Shown: positions 25,218 to 34,016 of the stretch, one piece after another
Position numbering within the stretch: the first letter of the stretch is position 1
Layout: the number at the start of each line of letters is the position of its first letter
Source: Aggregatilinea lenta
Lineage (GTDB): Bacteria; Chloroflexota; Anaerolineae; Aggregatilineales; Aggregatilineaceae
Assembly (NCBI RefSeq): GCF_003569045.1
Contig: NZ_BFCB01000004.1
Location: 238,281 to 302,280 of the forward strand
Direction of reading: 5' to 3'
Length of the DNA stretch: 64,000 nucleotides
Translations under genes and position numbers: made by a program
The notes under the pieces: model-generated
Told to the model about the DNA's origin: nothing
Databases searched by the model: none
The model's input: the letters and a program-made list of their open reading frames with translations, nothing else

Positions 25218-27998
25218 ATGACAACGACTTCTACTCCCTGGCATACGCAGCCAATCGATGACGTCGTCGAGCAACTGGGAACGGACATCAAACACGGTCT
25301 CAGCGAGACGACGGCTGCGGAACGTTTGCAGCAGGTTGGCCCGAATGCACTGCAAGAGCAGCCGCGCCCGACGTTCTGGCAGCGGCTGCTGGCCCAATTT
25401 CAGAGTTTTGTCATCTATATTTTGATCTTTGCAGCAGTTCTGTCTGGTTTGCTTGGCGACTGGGTCGAGGCTGCCGCCATTGCTGCGATTGTAGCGCTTA
25501 ACGCGACGATGGGCGTCATTCAAGAGGGGCGGGCGGAAGAGGCACTGGCCGTGCTTCGGAAGCTCACCTCGCCGGACGCGCTCGTTATTCGCGGCGGTCA
25601 CCAGCACGTGATTCCCGCCAGCCAATTGGTCCCCGGCGATGTCGTGATTCTCGAAGCCGGCAACCACATTCCGGCGGACGTGCGGCTGATCGAGGCGATG
25701 AATCTCAAGGTCGATGAAGCCTCGATGACGGGCGAGTCCGTTCCGGTAGACAAGCGCGCAGCGATGATTGTCTCGGAAGACTCCGTGCTCGGCGATCGCC
25801 GGAATATGGCTTATATGAGCACAACGGCGACGTATGGTCGTGGCAAAGCGGTCGTCGTCAATACGGGCATGAAGACCGAAATCGGTAAGATCGCGGACAT
25901 GATCCAGTCCACCGAGACGGAAATCACGCCGCTTCAGCGCCGCCTGGACGAGCTGGGGCGTACGCTGAGCATCGGATCGCTGGCGATTTGTCTGCTGGTA
26001 GGTGTGGTGATCTTCGTGCGCGAGATGACCGGCGGGGACTTCGAGTTTGCGGACGCGCTGACCGATTCGATCATGACAGCGGTCGCTCTGGCAATCGCCG
26101 CCGTGCCCGAAGGCTTACCGGCGGTTGTGACGATTAATCTGGCGATCGGTATGCGCGAGATGATCCGGCGCAACGCGCTGATCCGGCGGCTGCCTGCCGT
26201 GGAGACGTTGGGCAGCGCCTCAACGATTTGCTCGGACAAGACCGGCACGCTGACACAGAACGAAATGACCGCTGTGCGGCTGTTTGTGACCAACAAGCGC
26301 TTTGACGTCAGTGGTGAGGGCTTCAGCCCGGTTGGATCGTTTAGCCAGAATGGGGTCGACGTTGAGATCGCGGCCAATCCCGAGGCGGGGCGGCTGCTGT
26401 TGGCGGCCCTGTTAGCCAGTGACGCGCAGCTTGAGATGAATCGGGACGGGCGCGACGAAGGGCAAAGCGGCTACCAGATGATCGGCGATCCGACCGAGGG
26501 CGCGATGGTTGTGGCGGCGGCGAAGGCGGGCCTGTGGCGCGAATCGTCGGAGCAAGAGTATCCGCGCGTGAATGAGATTCCGTTCGATTCCGCCCGCAAG
26601 CGTATGAGCACAATTCACAAGGGGAACAACGGCAACGGCACGCAGTTTGTGGTGTTTACTAAGGGCGCGCCAGAGATCTTGCTGGAGCACTGCGACAGCG
26701 TGCTTGAGAACGGCGTTGTGGTGCCGCTAGACGATATGAAACGCCAGGAAATTCTGGCCGCCAACACGCAAATGGCACATCAGGCGCTGCGTGTGCTGGC
26801 CGTCGCTCAGCGCGAGCTGGACACGCTGCCGGAGGAGGTTACGCCGGACACTGTCGAAAATCACCTGACGCTGCTCGGTCTCATCGCCATGATCGATCCG
26901 GCGCGCCCGGAGGTGAAATCGGCGATCGCGAAGGCGCGGCACGCGGGTATCCGCACGGTGATGGTGACCGGCGACTATCCCGACACGGCGCGGGCTATCG
27001 CTGAGCAAATTGGTTTGCTGCGCGAGAATGGCCGTGTGATGCAGGGCAGCGAACTTGAGCGAATCTCCGGGAGCGAGCTGGCGGCGATCATCGACGAGGT
27101 GGATGTCTTCGCGCGCGTTTCACCAGAACACAAGGTGCGTATTGTCGAAGCCTTCCGCGCGCGTGATTACGTCGTGGCGATGACCGGTGACGGCGTTAAC
27201 GATGCGCCTGCACTCAAGCGTGCCAGTATTGGCGTGGCGATGGGTATCACGGGCACAGACGTCTCTAAAGAAACGGCGGATATGGTGCTCACCGACGACA
27301 ACTACGTAAGTATTGTGTCGGCGGTAGAACAGGGCCGTGTTATCTATGCCAACATCCGCAAGTTCGTGTACTTCCTGCTGAGCTGCAACCTGGCGGAAAT
27401 CGCAGTGATTTTCCTGGCGACGCTGGCAGGCGCGCCGTCACCGCTGACGCCGATCCAGCTGCTGTGGCTGAATCTGCTGACCGACGGCGCTCCGGCCCTG
27501 GCGCTGGGTGTCGAGAAGGGCGACCCAGATATCATGGACCGTCCGCCGCGTCCGACGAAGGAGCCGATCATTGACCGCAATATGCGCCTGGGTCTGGTCT
27601 TGCAAACCATCGCCAAAACGACCGCAACGCTGCTGGCATTCATGATCGGGCGCCATCTCGATCCCACTAGCTGGGATCTGGCGCGGACGATGGCATTTGT
27701 AACGCTGTCCATGTCGGAATTGCTGCGGGGCTATACCTCGCGGTCGGAGCTAAACTCGGTGTTCAAGATTGGCGTGTTTAGCAACTCGTTCATGCAGTAC
27801 GCGGTGTTCACATCGAGTGCGCTGCTGATGTTGGTGGTGTACGTTCCGTTCCTGCAGGAGATCTTCGACACGGTGCCGCTGCAGGTCGAGCACTGGCTAT
27901 ATGCGGTTCCGCTGCTGCTGACGCCCGCTGTTGTGGATGAACTCACAAAACTCTACCTGCGCATGAAGCAGGAAAAGGCGGCTCCCGTCGCCGCTTAG
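25218..27998 (+). CDS. P-type Ca2+-transporting ATPase (P2A)
   Basis: Membrane cation pump of 926 residues. An actuator loop with MTGESVPV, phosphorylation motif [10 protein letters not shown] (Asp340), nucleotide-binding domain, and hinge [12 protein letters not shown] are all present, with about ten hydrophobic segments. The transport-site residues match calcium pumps of the SERCA/PMR1 class: PEGLPAVV in M4, [11 protein letters not shown] in M5, [13 protein letters not shown] in M6 and [12 protein letters not shown] in M8. It should export Ca2+, possibly Mn2+. ATG start. A TGGTACACT extended -10 (25158-25166) lies 50 bases upstream. It is a single gene followed by a terminator. Confidence 0.9.
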   Translation: MTTTSTPWHTQPIDDVVEQLGTDIKHGLSETTAAERLQQVGPNALQEQPRPTFWQRLLAQFQSFVIYILIFAAVLSGLLGDWVEAAAIAAIVALNATMGVIQEGRAEEALAVLRKLTSPDALVIRGGHQHVIPASQLVPGDVVILEAGNHIPADVRLIEAMNLKVDEASMTGESVPVDKRAAMIVSEDSVLGDRRNMAYMSTTATYGRGKAVVVNTGMKTEIGKIADMIQSTETEITPLQRRLDELGRTLSIGSLAICLLVGVVIFVREMTGGDFEFADALTDSIMTAVALAIAAVPEGLPAVVTINLAIGMREMIRRNALIRRLPAVETLGSASTICSDKTGTLTQNEMTAVRLFVTNKRFDVSGEGFSPVGSFSQNGVDVEIAANPEAGRLLLAALLASDAQLEMNRDGRDEGQSGYQMIGDPTEGAMVVAAAKAGLWRESSEQEYPRVNEIPFDSARKRMSTIHKGNNGNGTQFVVFTKGAPEILLEHCDSVLENGVVVPLDDMKRQEILAANTQMAHQALRVLAVAQRELDTLPEEVTPDTVENHLTLLGLIAMIDPARPEVKSAIAKARHAGIRTVMVTGDYPDTARAIAEQIGLLRENGRVMQGSELERISGSELAAIIDEVDVFARVSPEHKVRIVEAFRARDYVVAMTGDGVNDAPALKRASIGVAMGITGTDVSKETADMVLTDDNYVSIVSAVEQGRVIYANIRKFVYFLLSCNLAEIAVIFLATLAGAPSPLTPIQLLWLNLLTDGAPALALGVEKGDPDIMDRPPRPTKEPIIDRNMRLGLVLQTIAKTTATLLAFMIGRHLDPTSWDLARTMAFVTLSMSELLRGYTSRSELNSVFKIGVFSNSFMQYAVFTSSALLMLVVYVPFLQEIFDTVPLQVEHWLYAVPLLLTPAVVDELTKLYLRMKQEKAAPVAA

Positions 27999-28023
27999 CG
28001 GCAGATTTCTGGCAAACCAGCGA

Positions 28024-28057
28024 GTGCGTGGGGGTGATCCCTGCGCACCCTTATTTC
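28024..28057 (+). terminator. terminator after the Ca2+ ATPase gene
   Basis: Stem GTGCGTGGGG with CCCTGCGCAC (two G-U pairs), 5-base loop, followed by a T-rich run, 26 bases after the stop codon. Confidence 0.55.
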
Positions 28058-28069
28058 TTGATAAAACTA

Positions 28070-28095
28070 GTCGTGATAATGATACTTATCACGAC
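28070..28095. repeat. perfect 10-bp inverted repeat
   Basis: GTCGTGATAA, 6-base spacer, TTATCACGAC. It resembles a dimeric-regulator operator more than a terminator because no T run follows. It partly resembles metal-regulator (Fur-like) boxes, but no gene starts close downstream. Confidence 0.55.
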
Positions 28096-28275
28096 CTAAT
28101 TCGGAATTTCCCGCGTGTAAGGCCAAAACGGCGCGATCTGTGCGCTTGAACGCATCCGGGCGCTTTCTAAAGCGTTTTCAAGTTCCAGCGTGGTGCACAA
28201 TTCAATTTGCTTGCGAGACTGGAAAAAACGACACCGCATCACTGCGTTGACTGCGCACGTACATGACTCGCATAT

Positions 28276-28326
28276 GTGTAAAAAATCGAAAAGGACGAGC
28301 GCAAGTCATCCTTTGCTTGTGCTCGT
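28276..28326 (-). terminator. terminator-like hairpin on the minus strand
   Basis: ACGAGCACAAG pairs with CTTGCGCTCGT (11 bp, one G-U pair), and on the minus strand is followed by CCTTTTCGATTTTTT. It would end a minus-strand transcript from the gene-free region, or read-through from beyond it. Confidence 0.5.
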
Positions 28327-28402
28327 GATTTGGCCTCCACGCGTTTGATGATCGACACGCTTGCTGGACGCGCGACCTCTCATGCATACGCTGCTGCATT
28401 AG

Positions 28403-28432
28403 TTGCGTGCCCTGTACAGGCGATTCTACAAT
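28403..28432 (+). promoter_or_regulatory. orphan sigma70-like promoter
   Basis: TTGCGT, 18-bp spacer, TACAAT on the plus strand. No coding start with a ribosome site follows, so if active it would make an untranslated RNA or antisense to the next gene. Confidence 0.35.
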
Positions 28433-28585
28433 CGGCAAGGATTCCCTCGAAGCTGTGAAGCCAAGACCCTGACACAGGATGGGCGCCTAGAGTGTCAATG
28501 GCAGCGAACTCGGGTCAATCTATTAGTAAATAGATGACTAATTATGCGAGAATTATTACTGTTAATATCAGAGTCTTTAAAAGGC

Positions 28586-28615
28586 GAGCGTCGCGTGTGG
28601 GGAGACGCGACGCTC
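28586..28615 (-). terminator. terminator for the zinc-ribbon gene
   Basis: Perfect 11-bp stem GAGCGTCGCGT / ACGCGACGCTC with an 8-base loop. On the minus strand it is followed by GCCTTTTAAAG, about 80 bases after the stop of the trpS-linked gene. Confidence 0.55.
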
Positions 28616-28692
28616 TAGCGGGTGGGGTGGTGGGATGTCCTGTATGGACTGTTAATGTTAGTATAAACAACTCGTCAAAAGATGTCAAGCAC

Positions 28693-29427
28693 TCATTGAG
28701 ATTGCGGTCCAGCCAGATACTTGCGCCACAGGGCTTCGATCACGGTTGCGATCAGTTGCACGTCGATCTGGTCCGGCAGGTTCGTGCCCTGCATTGAAAC
28801 CGCACGATCCCCCTGCTCTACCGTCACGGTCCACGCTTGATCCGAATAACGAATATCTTTGATAACATCGAAGGGATACTTCCAGACCTGGCGCTGGCCG
28901 TCCAGGTACAGCATATCCCCGGTGACAAACAGCTTGCCCGAATCGAGCACGGTGCTGCCGCTGCCCAGCCCGAGGATACCCGTCCCAACCGGTTCGCGCA
29001 GGCTGGTGCCCTTCAGGCTCAAGTACGGCTGACCTGCGCGCTCATCCTCTGGGATCTGCTCCGGCTGGAGCCACGATAGATCGCCCGATTGTGCTTGCTG
29101 GACGCGCTGGCGCTGGATATAGCCATCCGTGCTGATCGTCAAGGCTTGCTGGCCGGTGAGCCATCCGGCCTTATCAAAGTGGAGTGCGACGTAGAAGTAG
29201 CGGGGATCGCTATTGCAGTGGCGAAAGCGGATATGCCATGCTTCTGGCAGAGCCGGATCGGCGTCGAACTCGGCGGTGGTACCGCAGCGACTGCAGCGGA
29301 GGATCGGGAACTCGCCCCCGATCCCCAGCACGCGCCGTCCTGGAAACAGTGAAGTTGTTCCCTCGGCGTGACAGTACAGGCATCCCTGAAGCGGTGGTAA
29401 CCGCGTGATATTCCCGTCTACCACCAT
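28693..29427 (-). CDS. zinc-ribbon protein of unknown function
   Basis: A 244-residue soluble protein that I do not recognise as a named family. The N-terminus has two cysteine knuckles, CLYCHAEG and, about 20 residues on, LRCSRCGTTAEF, giving a C-x2-C ... C-x2-C zinc ribbon. The C-terminal 100 residues alternate short strands (KLFVTGDMLYLDGQRQVWKY, DIRYSDQAWTVTVEQG) and end in a helix, reminiscent of a PH-like fold of the kind used for membrane or protein binding. ATG 29427 is preferred over a GTG two codons earlier because GGAGG is well spaced from it. It follows trpS by 22 bases and is probably co-transcribed. Confidence 0.7.
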   Translation of the reverse strand: MVVDGNITRLPPLQGCLYCHAEGTTSLFPGRRVLGIGGEFPILRCSRCGTTAEFDADPALPEAWHIRFRHCNSDPRYFYVALHFDKAGWLTGQQALTISTDGYIQRQRVQQAQSGDLSWLQPEQIPEDERAGQPYLSLKGTSLREPVGTGILGLGSGSTVLDSGKLFVTGDMLYLDGQRQVWKYPFDVIKDIRYSDQAWTVTVEQGDRAVSMQGTNLPDQIDVQLIATVIEALWRKYLAGPQSQ

Positions 29428-29449
29428 CGCCACCTCCGGTCTTGCAACC

Positions 29450-30478
29450 CTAGCGGAGAGGCTCTAGGAACCCCATCCTTTCGCGGACGGTTTTCAGTGT
29501 TGCACTGGCAACTTCATTGGCGCGCTCCGCGCCCCGCGCCAGAAGATTATCGATGTAGCTGGAGTCGCGCGTGAGGTCTTCGTAGCGCTGCTGGATCGGC
29601 CCCAGCATGTCTACGACCGCCTCGGCGACGGCTTTCTTCAGGTCACCGTAGCCCTTACCGTCGAACTGCTGCTCGATGTCCTCACGCGATTGCGCGGTCA
29701 AGGCTTCGTACAGCTCCAGCAGATTGTTGACGCCTGCGCGCTCCGGATCGCGGCTGAAGCGAATCTCACGCCCGGAATCCGTCACGGCGCGCATAACTTT
29801 CTTTCGCGCGCGATTGGGCGGATCGAGCAGGTAGACGGCGTGGTATTCTGACCCTGTCTCGCTCTTGCTCATTTTTGCTGTTGGGTTGTCCAGCCCCATG
29901 ATACGCGCGCCCGTCGGCGGAATCATCGGATCGGGGATGGTAAATGTGTCACCAAAAAGGTGGTTGAAACGCTGGGCGATGTCGCGCGTCAGTTCAAGGT
30001 GCTGTTTCTGATCTTCGCCCACCGGCACGGCGTCCGCCTGATACAGCAGAATATCGGCTGCCATGAGTACCGGATAGTCGAGCAGTCCCATGCTGACCGA
30101 ATCGACCTGCTGCTTGGCGGACTTATCCTTGAACTGTGTCATGCGGTTGAGCCAGCCCAGCGGTGTGATGCCGTTCAGCAGCCAGGTCAGCTCCGCATGG
30201 GCCGACACGTGCGACTGGACGAAGACGGTGGAAACTTCCGGGTCTATACCGCACGCCAGATACAGCGCCGCGACTTCGCGTGTCTTCTCGCGCAAGGCGA
30301 GCGGGTCGTACGGAACGGTAATCGCGTGTAGATCGACCACGCAAAAAAAGCTTTCGAAGTTGTACTGCTCGCGCGCCCACTGCCGCAGCGCACCAACGTA
30401 ATTACCAACGGTGAGATTGCCGGAAGGCTGCACGCCAGAGAGGACACGCTTGCGCTTCCCCACGGAATTGTCGCTCAT
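29450..30478 (-). CDS. trpS: tryptophanyl-tRNA synthetase
   Basis: Class Ic aminoacyl-tRNA synthetase of 342 residues that charges tRNA-Trp. The HIGH-type signature is GNLTVGNYVGAL within LSGVQPSGNLTVG, and the KMSKS loop reads AKMSKSETG. Residues contacting tryptophan, such as the DLHAITV and VGEDQKQHLELTRDIA blocks, are in place. Length matches bacterial TrpRS. A sigma70 promoter sits 60 bases upstream, between it and the tRNA-Arg gene. The leader shows no T-box or Trp-rich peptide. Confidence 0.96.
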   Translation of the reverse strand: MSDNSVGKRKRVLSGVQPSGNLTVGNYVGALRQWAREQYNFESFFCVVDLHAITVPYDPLALREKTREVAALYLACGIDPEVSTVFVQSHVSAHAELTWLLNGITPLGWLNRMTQFKDKSAKQQVDSVSMGLLDYPVLMAADILLYQADAVPVGEDQKQHLELTRDIAQRFNHLFGDTFTIPDPMIPPTGARIMGLDNPTAKMSKSETGSEYHAVYLLDPPNRARKKVMRAVTDSGREIRFSRDPERAGVNNLLELYEALTAQSREDIEQQFDGKGYGDLKKAVAEAVVDMLGPIQQRYEDLTRDSSYIDNLLARGAERANEVASATLKTVRERMGFLEPLR

Positions 30479-30538
30479 TCGATCTGCTTTCTATGGTGCA
30501 GGAAGGGTGATTTTACACTTGGTTTTGCACATGGGAGA

Positions 30539-30567
30539 ATTGTAACATTCCCCTGCGGGGTGGGCAA
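30539..30567 (-). promoter_or_regulatory. sigma70 promoter for trpS
   Basis: Minus-strand TTGCCC, 17-bp spacer, TACAAT, about 60 bases upstream of the trpS ATG. The spacer contains a small CCCCGCAGGGG palindrome. Confidence 0.6.
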
Positions 30568-30593
30568 CCGGAGGCGCCACGCTGGATCAAAAG

Positions 30594-30666
30594 TACCGCC
30601 GGTAGGATTCGAACCCACGACGCCCAGTTCCGAAGACTGGCGCTCTATCCCCTGAGCTACGGCGGC
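30594..30666 (-). tRNA. tRNA-Arg (anticodon TCG)
   Basis: A 73-nt cloverleaf: acceptor arms GCCGCCG / CGGCGGT, D arm AGCTCAGGGGATAGAGC, anticodon stem CCAGT/ACTGG with loop CTTCGGA (anticodon TCG, reading CGA and CGG), and T loop GTTCGAATC. The 3' CCA is not encoded. Confidence 0.96.
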
Positions 30667-30702
30667 AAAGTATCCCTAGTCTACCACGTGGGCAGGAGGC
30701 AA

Positions 30703-33138
30703 TCAATAGGGCGGATCGAGGCCGGAATCGGCATGAAGCTGGGCGAAGTTTTGCCGGGTGATTTCCAGGCCGATAGCATCTCCCATGTGCTGCTGAATGG
30801 TCCACGCGCGATGTAGCAGATCAAATATCTCTTGCGGGCTAACTCTCCGCTCGTGGAGCGGCTGATGCAGGTAGGCAGCGGCGAGGTTATTATGCGCGCG
30901 CGCCAGCCCGACTATATCGTGTGCCTGTTCCAACAGGTCGGCGGCCAGCGTCAGGTACTGGACGGCCTGCTGGAGCGCGCCCAGGTGCACGTGGATCTGG
31001 CCCAGCGTGGCGAGTGCGCGTCCACGGTTGGCGTGTGTCGTCGGCAGCAGGTGCAACGCCTGCTCAGCGGCATGCCGGGCGCCGCGATAGTCTTCCGTCT
31101 GGAGATAGATCTGGCTGGCAAGGCTCCACATGCGCGCCGACGGCGACAACCGGCTCAGCCACCGCAGCGCCTCGTCCGGTTGCTGGCCATCGATCATGAG
31201 CTGGCACAGTTCCTGAATGCATCGTTCGGCGCGTACTGCCTCGTTTGCGCCCGAGTACAGTCTCAACGCGCGCAGCAGATCATCTTGCGCAGCCTCCCAC
31301 CTGCCCCAATAGCGATTCACAACGGCCAGCTCGATCAGGACATCCGCCTGCTCTGCCGAGTCTTCAGGGTATGTGGCGAGCGCACGCTGAAGGCTGTCCC
31401 ATGCGGCGGATAGATCCCCCAGCCATCGCTGCGCCACGCCGTGCTGTGCATTCAGCCAGGGCCGGTAGTCGTCCGGAGCGTCGGACAGCAGTGACTGGAT
31501 CGCCCTGCTCCAGGCGTACCAGCGCCCGTCGTTGGTGATCTGCGCGGCAAGTGCATAGGCGCAGCTACACCGCTGTTCGACCGGCAGCAGAAACCGCGCG
31601 CTCAGGTCGATCGTTAGCAGCGCCGTCGCCGGATCGGGCTGGATTTGCAGCCGCTCGACTTGTTGGTTCAGCGCCCGCCGGATGAATGCCTGAGCGGGTT
31701 CGCGCTCTGTTATCAGAACATCCCGGTTGACTTGCTCGCGGACATAGAGCGCGGCCAGATCGCGCAGCGTGTAGTCAACCGAGTCGCCATTGGGTGTGGC
31801 GTGCAGCAGCGTGGCGTTGACCAGTTGTTGCAGACCTCTATCAGCGGTTTCAGCATCGACCGCGGCCAGATGTGCCGCTGCATCATAGGGCATACCCGAC
31901 GGCGGAAACAGCAGCGGTAGCAGCCACAGCCGCCGCGCGACGGGCGTCAGGTCGCCCCAGTGCCGTCCATAGATGTCGTCCAGCTCGAAGCTGAGCGAAC
32001 GGCCCGATACCGGCACCGCCCAGGACTGCTGCGCGAGAACCTGCAACGCCAGCGGATTACCGCCCGCTGTGGCCCATATGGCGTCAAACCGGTCGAGCGG
32101 ATCGCGCCGCGTCGGGGCGCTGATGGCGATCTGCTCCACGAGGTGGAATGCATCGTGGCGCTCAAGCGGCGGGAGCGATAGTTCATACACGTGGATCGGG
32201 AGGCGCGCTCGTGTCTGGCTGGTGACGACGATGCGCGCCGGTTCAAGCGCCGCAAGCACCTGTTCCGTCTGCGCGTAGTCGACCAGCAGCGACTCGGCGT
32301 GATCCAGCACGACGAGCACGCTGTACGCGCTGAGGTACGCGCGCAGCGATTGGCGCGCCGTGGCGGTAGACGACACAGGCAGGCTCAGACGTGCGATCAG
32401 ATCCGCGTCAAGGTCAGGAAAAGCCAGAGGCTCGGTGTCGAGGTTGATCCATAAAACGTCGTCCAATTCGTTTAGAAGTTCCTGGACGACGGCCATCGCC
32501 AGCACCGTCTTGCCGATGCCCGGCGCGCCGTGGAGCAGCAGGTGATGAGGTGACAGCCCGCTGCGCAGCACCTTGATCGCCTGCGAAAAAAGCGCTGCGC
32601 GCCCGAACAGCAGGGGCAGCTCAAGGCGGGGCAGCGCGAGGCGGAGACGCTGCTGGTGCTCGGTGAACCGGGCGTTTTGTTCGAGGCGGATCAGGTCGAG
32701 TGTGAGGCGTTCCAGCGCGAGCTTCTGGCGCCGGCGGACGGTACGCGCTTCTTGCTGCGCAGCGTCTTCAATCATGCGCATCGAGAGGTTCTGGTCAATG
32801 CACGCGTAGCGGTGATATAGCACGCTCCAGCCCTCAAGTTCCTGGTTGCCGTGGGTGAAATCTTCCGCGAGATTGGCCGCATAGGCACGGCACGAGGCGG
32901 AGCGCAACCCGTACTCCTGGCGCAGCGCCGTGTAGTGATCTGTGATGGTGGCGATCAGGTGATCGAACACGGCGGCCTCTAGCGGGAGGTCGCCGGTAAG
33001 GGTATGGGGCGCGCGCAGCCGGTTGGTGACGCTAAGGAAGAATTTCAGCGGGTGATTACCAAGCGGCTTCGTGCCGGACATGGCTGCCAGCGCACCTTCG
33101 ACGAGGCGCACATCCAGGGATGGCCGATGACCGCTCAT
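30703..33138 (-). CDS. STAND-type NTPase with C-terminal TPR-like repeats
   Basis: An 811-residue signalling ATPase. An unrecognised helical N-terminal domain (1-170) is followed by a NACHT/NB-ARC-like ATPase: Walker A LLHGAPGIGKT with Lys210, Walker B SVLVVLDHAES and a sensor strand RIVVTSQTRARLP. After a winged-helix-like stretch (about 390-470) the rest is helical repeats with TPR character (WLGDLSAAWDSLQRALATYP; RALATLGQIHVHLGALQQAV). STAND proteins act as ligand-triggered switches, often as transcription factors or defence proteins, but no DNA-binding or toxic effector domain is visible. The N-terminal domain may be the effector. ATG with GGGGGAG upstream. Confidence 0.82.
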   Translation of the reverse strand: MSGHRPSLDVRLVEGALAAMSGTKPLGNHPLKFFLSVTNRLRAPHTLTGDLPLEAAVFDHLIATITDHYTALRQEYGLRSASCRAYAANLAEDFTHGNQELEGWSVLYHRYACIDQNLSMRMIEDAAQQEARTVRRRQKLALERLTLDLIRLEQNARFTEHQQRLRLALPRLELPLLFGRAALFSQAIKVLRSGLSPHHLLLHGAPGIGKTVLAMAVVQELLNELDDVLWINLDTEPLAFPDLDADLIARLSLPVSSTATARQSLRAYLSAYSVLVVLDHAESLLVDYAQTEQVLAALEPARIVVTSQTRARLPIHVYELSLPPLERHDAFHLVEQIAISAPTRRDPLDRFDAIWATAGGNPLALQVLAQQSWAVPVSGRSLSFELDDIYGRHWGDLTPVARRLWLLPLLFPPSGMPYDAAAHLAAVDAETADRGLQQLVNATLLHATPNGDSVDYTLRDLAALYVREQVNRDVLITEREPAQAFIRRALNQQVERLQIQPDPATALLTIDLSARFLLPVEQRCSCAYALAAQITNDGRWYAWSRAIQSLLSDAPDDYRPWLNAQHGVAQRWLGDLSAAWDSLQRALATYPEDSAEQADVLIELAVVNRYWGRWEAAQDDLLRALRLYSGANEAVRAERCIQELCQLMIDGQQPDEALRWLSRLSPSARMWSLASQIYLQTEDYRGARHAAEQALHLLPTTHANRGRALATLGQIHVHLGALQQAVQYLTLAADLLEQAHDIVGLARAHNNLAAAYLHQPLHERRVSPQEIFDLLHRAWTIQQHMGDAIGLEITRQNFAQLHADSGLDPPY

Positions 33139-33197
33139 GCTCCCCCGTGCGGATTGGCCTGAATGGAATTATGAAATCTGACTGGATGACCGGGGCG

Positions 33198-34001
33198 CTA
33201 CCACATGCTGTCTGGGAATGTACGGATATTGGCTGCATGTCCGACGCGTTTGTACATGTGAATTCCGGTCAACGGCTGGCCCAAAATGCCGTCGTGGATC
33301 GCCCAGGAACGTCCCAATACGGTTGAGGCGGCTTGAGACCGCCGGAACGGCGTTGTATCGTCAAGACGGGCGTGTAAGTCACCGCCTGGCAGAAATCGCT
33401 CGTGGATGCTGCGCATGCTCCCGGCCCCGCGCTCGTACGCAAAGCCGTAGCGCTCGAACGCGATCGCGTTGTGGTAAAACAGCGGCTCGATGAAGAACAT
33501 CTCATGCTGCATCTGGCGGATAAACGCTTCAAACAGCGGGACTGCCGTACGAAACAGCCGCAGCCCGCGCCGGATCTGGCCGGGCGCGAGTCCGGCTTCC
33601 ATGGCGCGGATCTCCTCCGGGATGTTGCGGCTCCGGGTGCCGAGCTGGGTGGGCTGCCCGTTCTCATCCGTGTCGATGTTGAAGCGCGGCGCGTACGGAT
33701 CGTTTACGATAACCATCAGCACAGCCAACTGCGAGTTGACCGTGTCGCCCATTTGCAAGTACAGCGCCGGATCGGCTGCGCCCGGTTCGTGGTAGATGGT
33801 CAGCTCGACCGACCGGCTTCCCGACGGGCATCGGACATGGACGACCCTTTCTCCCCGGACGCTGTAGCTGTCGCGGTCTATCCCGAACATAGGGAAGACC
33901 CACTCCGGCACAAGCGCGCGGTAGATGGCGAGCTTGTCGTCGTTCGGGAGATCGTTGATCTCGCGAACGGTGTGCGGCAGCTCAGCGCGGAGAGGCGTCA
34001 T
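33198..34001 (-). CDS. uncharacterised protein
   Basis: A soluble protein of about 267 residues that I cannot assign. It starts with a polar helix (ELPHTVREINDLPNDDKLAI), has a central region with strands (VHVRCPSGSRSVELTIYHEP; SQLAVLMVIVNDPYAPRFNI) and a helical part (RRGLRLFRTAVPLFEAFIRQ), and ends without membrane segments. The AVLMVIVNDPYAPRF-DTDENG stretch is the most conserved-looking. ATG 34001 is preferred to a GTG four codons earlier because GGTGG is better spaced. It starts just after smpB and is probably in the same transcript. Codon use resembles its neighbours, so it is a real gene. Confidence 0.65.
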   Translation of the reverse strand: MTPLRAELPHTVREINDLPNDDKLAIYRALVPEWVFPMFGIDRDSYSVRGERVVHVRCPSGSRSVELTIYHEPGAADPALYLQMGDTVNSQLAVLMVIVNDPYAPRFNIDTDENGQPTQLGTRSRNIPEEIRAMEAGLAPGQIRRGLRLFRTAVPLFEAFIRQMQHEMFFIEPLFYHNAIAFERYGFAYERGAGSMRSIHERFLPGGDLHARLDDTTPFRRSQAASTVLGRSWAIHDGILGQPLTGIHMYKRVGHAANIRTFPDSMW

Positions 34002-34016
34002 ACGGAGATCCACCCT

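Larger units (their letters stand above)
27999..28692. other. 694-bp gene-free region
   Basis: No convincing coding frame: short frames on both strands show no protein-like composition, no ribosome site, and one runs into the antisense of the next gene. It holds a terminator for the ATPase gene, a perfect 10-bp inverted repeat, one promoter-like element on the plus strand and two minus-strand terminator-like hairpins. A small untranslated RNA is possible; none of the standard bacterial RNAs (RNase P, tmRNA, SRP RNA) was recognised. Confidence 0.6.

Noticed and set aside
24927-25667. 247-codon upstream extension of the AddB-like gene
   Set aside because: It would cover the divergent P-ATPase gene and both promoters, and contains AT-rich leader sequence. 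The ATG at 24926 has a good ribosome site.
28070-28095. A true Fur box
   Set aside because: The resemblance covers only one half of the 19-bp consensus and there is no start codon close downstream; kept only as an inverted repeat.
28202-28438. 78-codon minus-strand frame in the gene-free region
   Set aside because: No ribosome site, no similarity I can recognise and it spans the T-run hairpin at 28276-28326.
28534-28797. 87-codon plus-strand frame
   Set aside because: Covers the hairpin at 28586-28615 and runs into the antisense of the zinc-ribbon gene.
30479-30538. T-box or Trp leader peptide before trpS
   Set aside because: The leader after the predicted promoter is only about 55 bases and lacks a T-box sequence or consecutive Trp codons.
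30594-30703. tRNA-Arg(TCG) as an integration site for a mobile element carrying the STAND gene
   Set aside because: The STAND gene lies on the 5' side of the tRNA, no integrase is present and I see no copy of the tRNA 3' end nearby.
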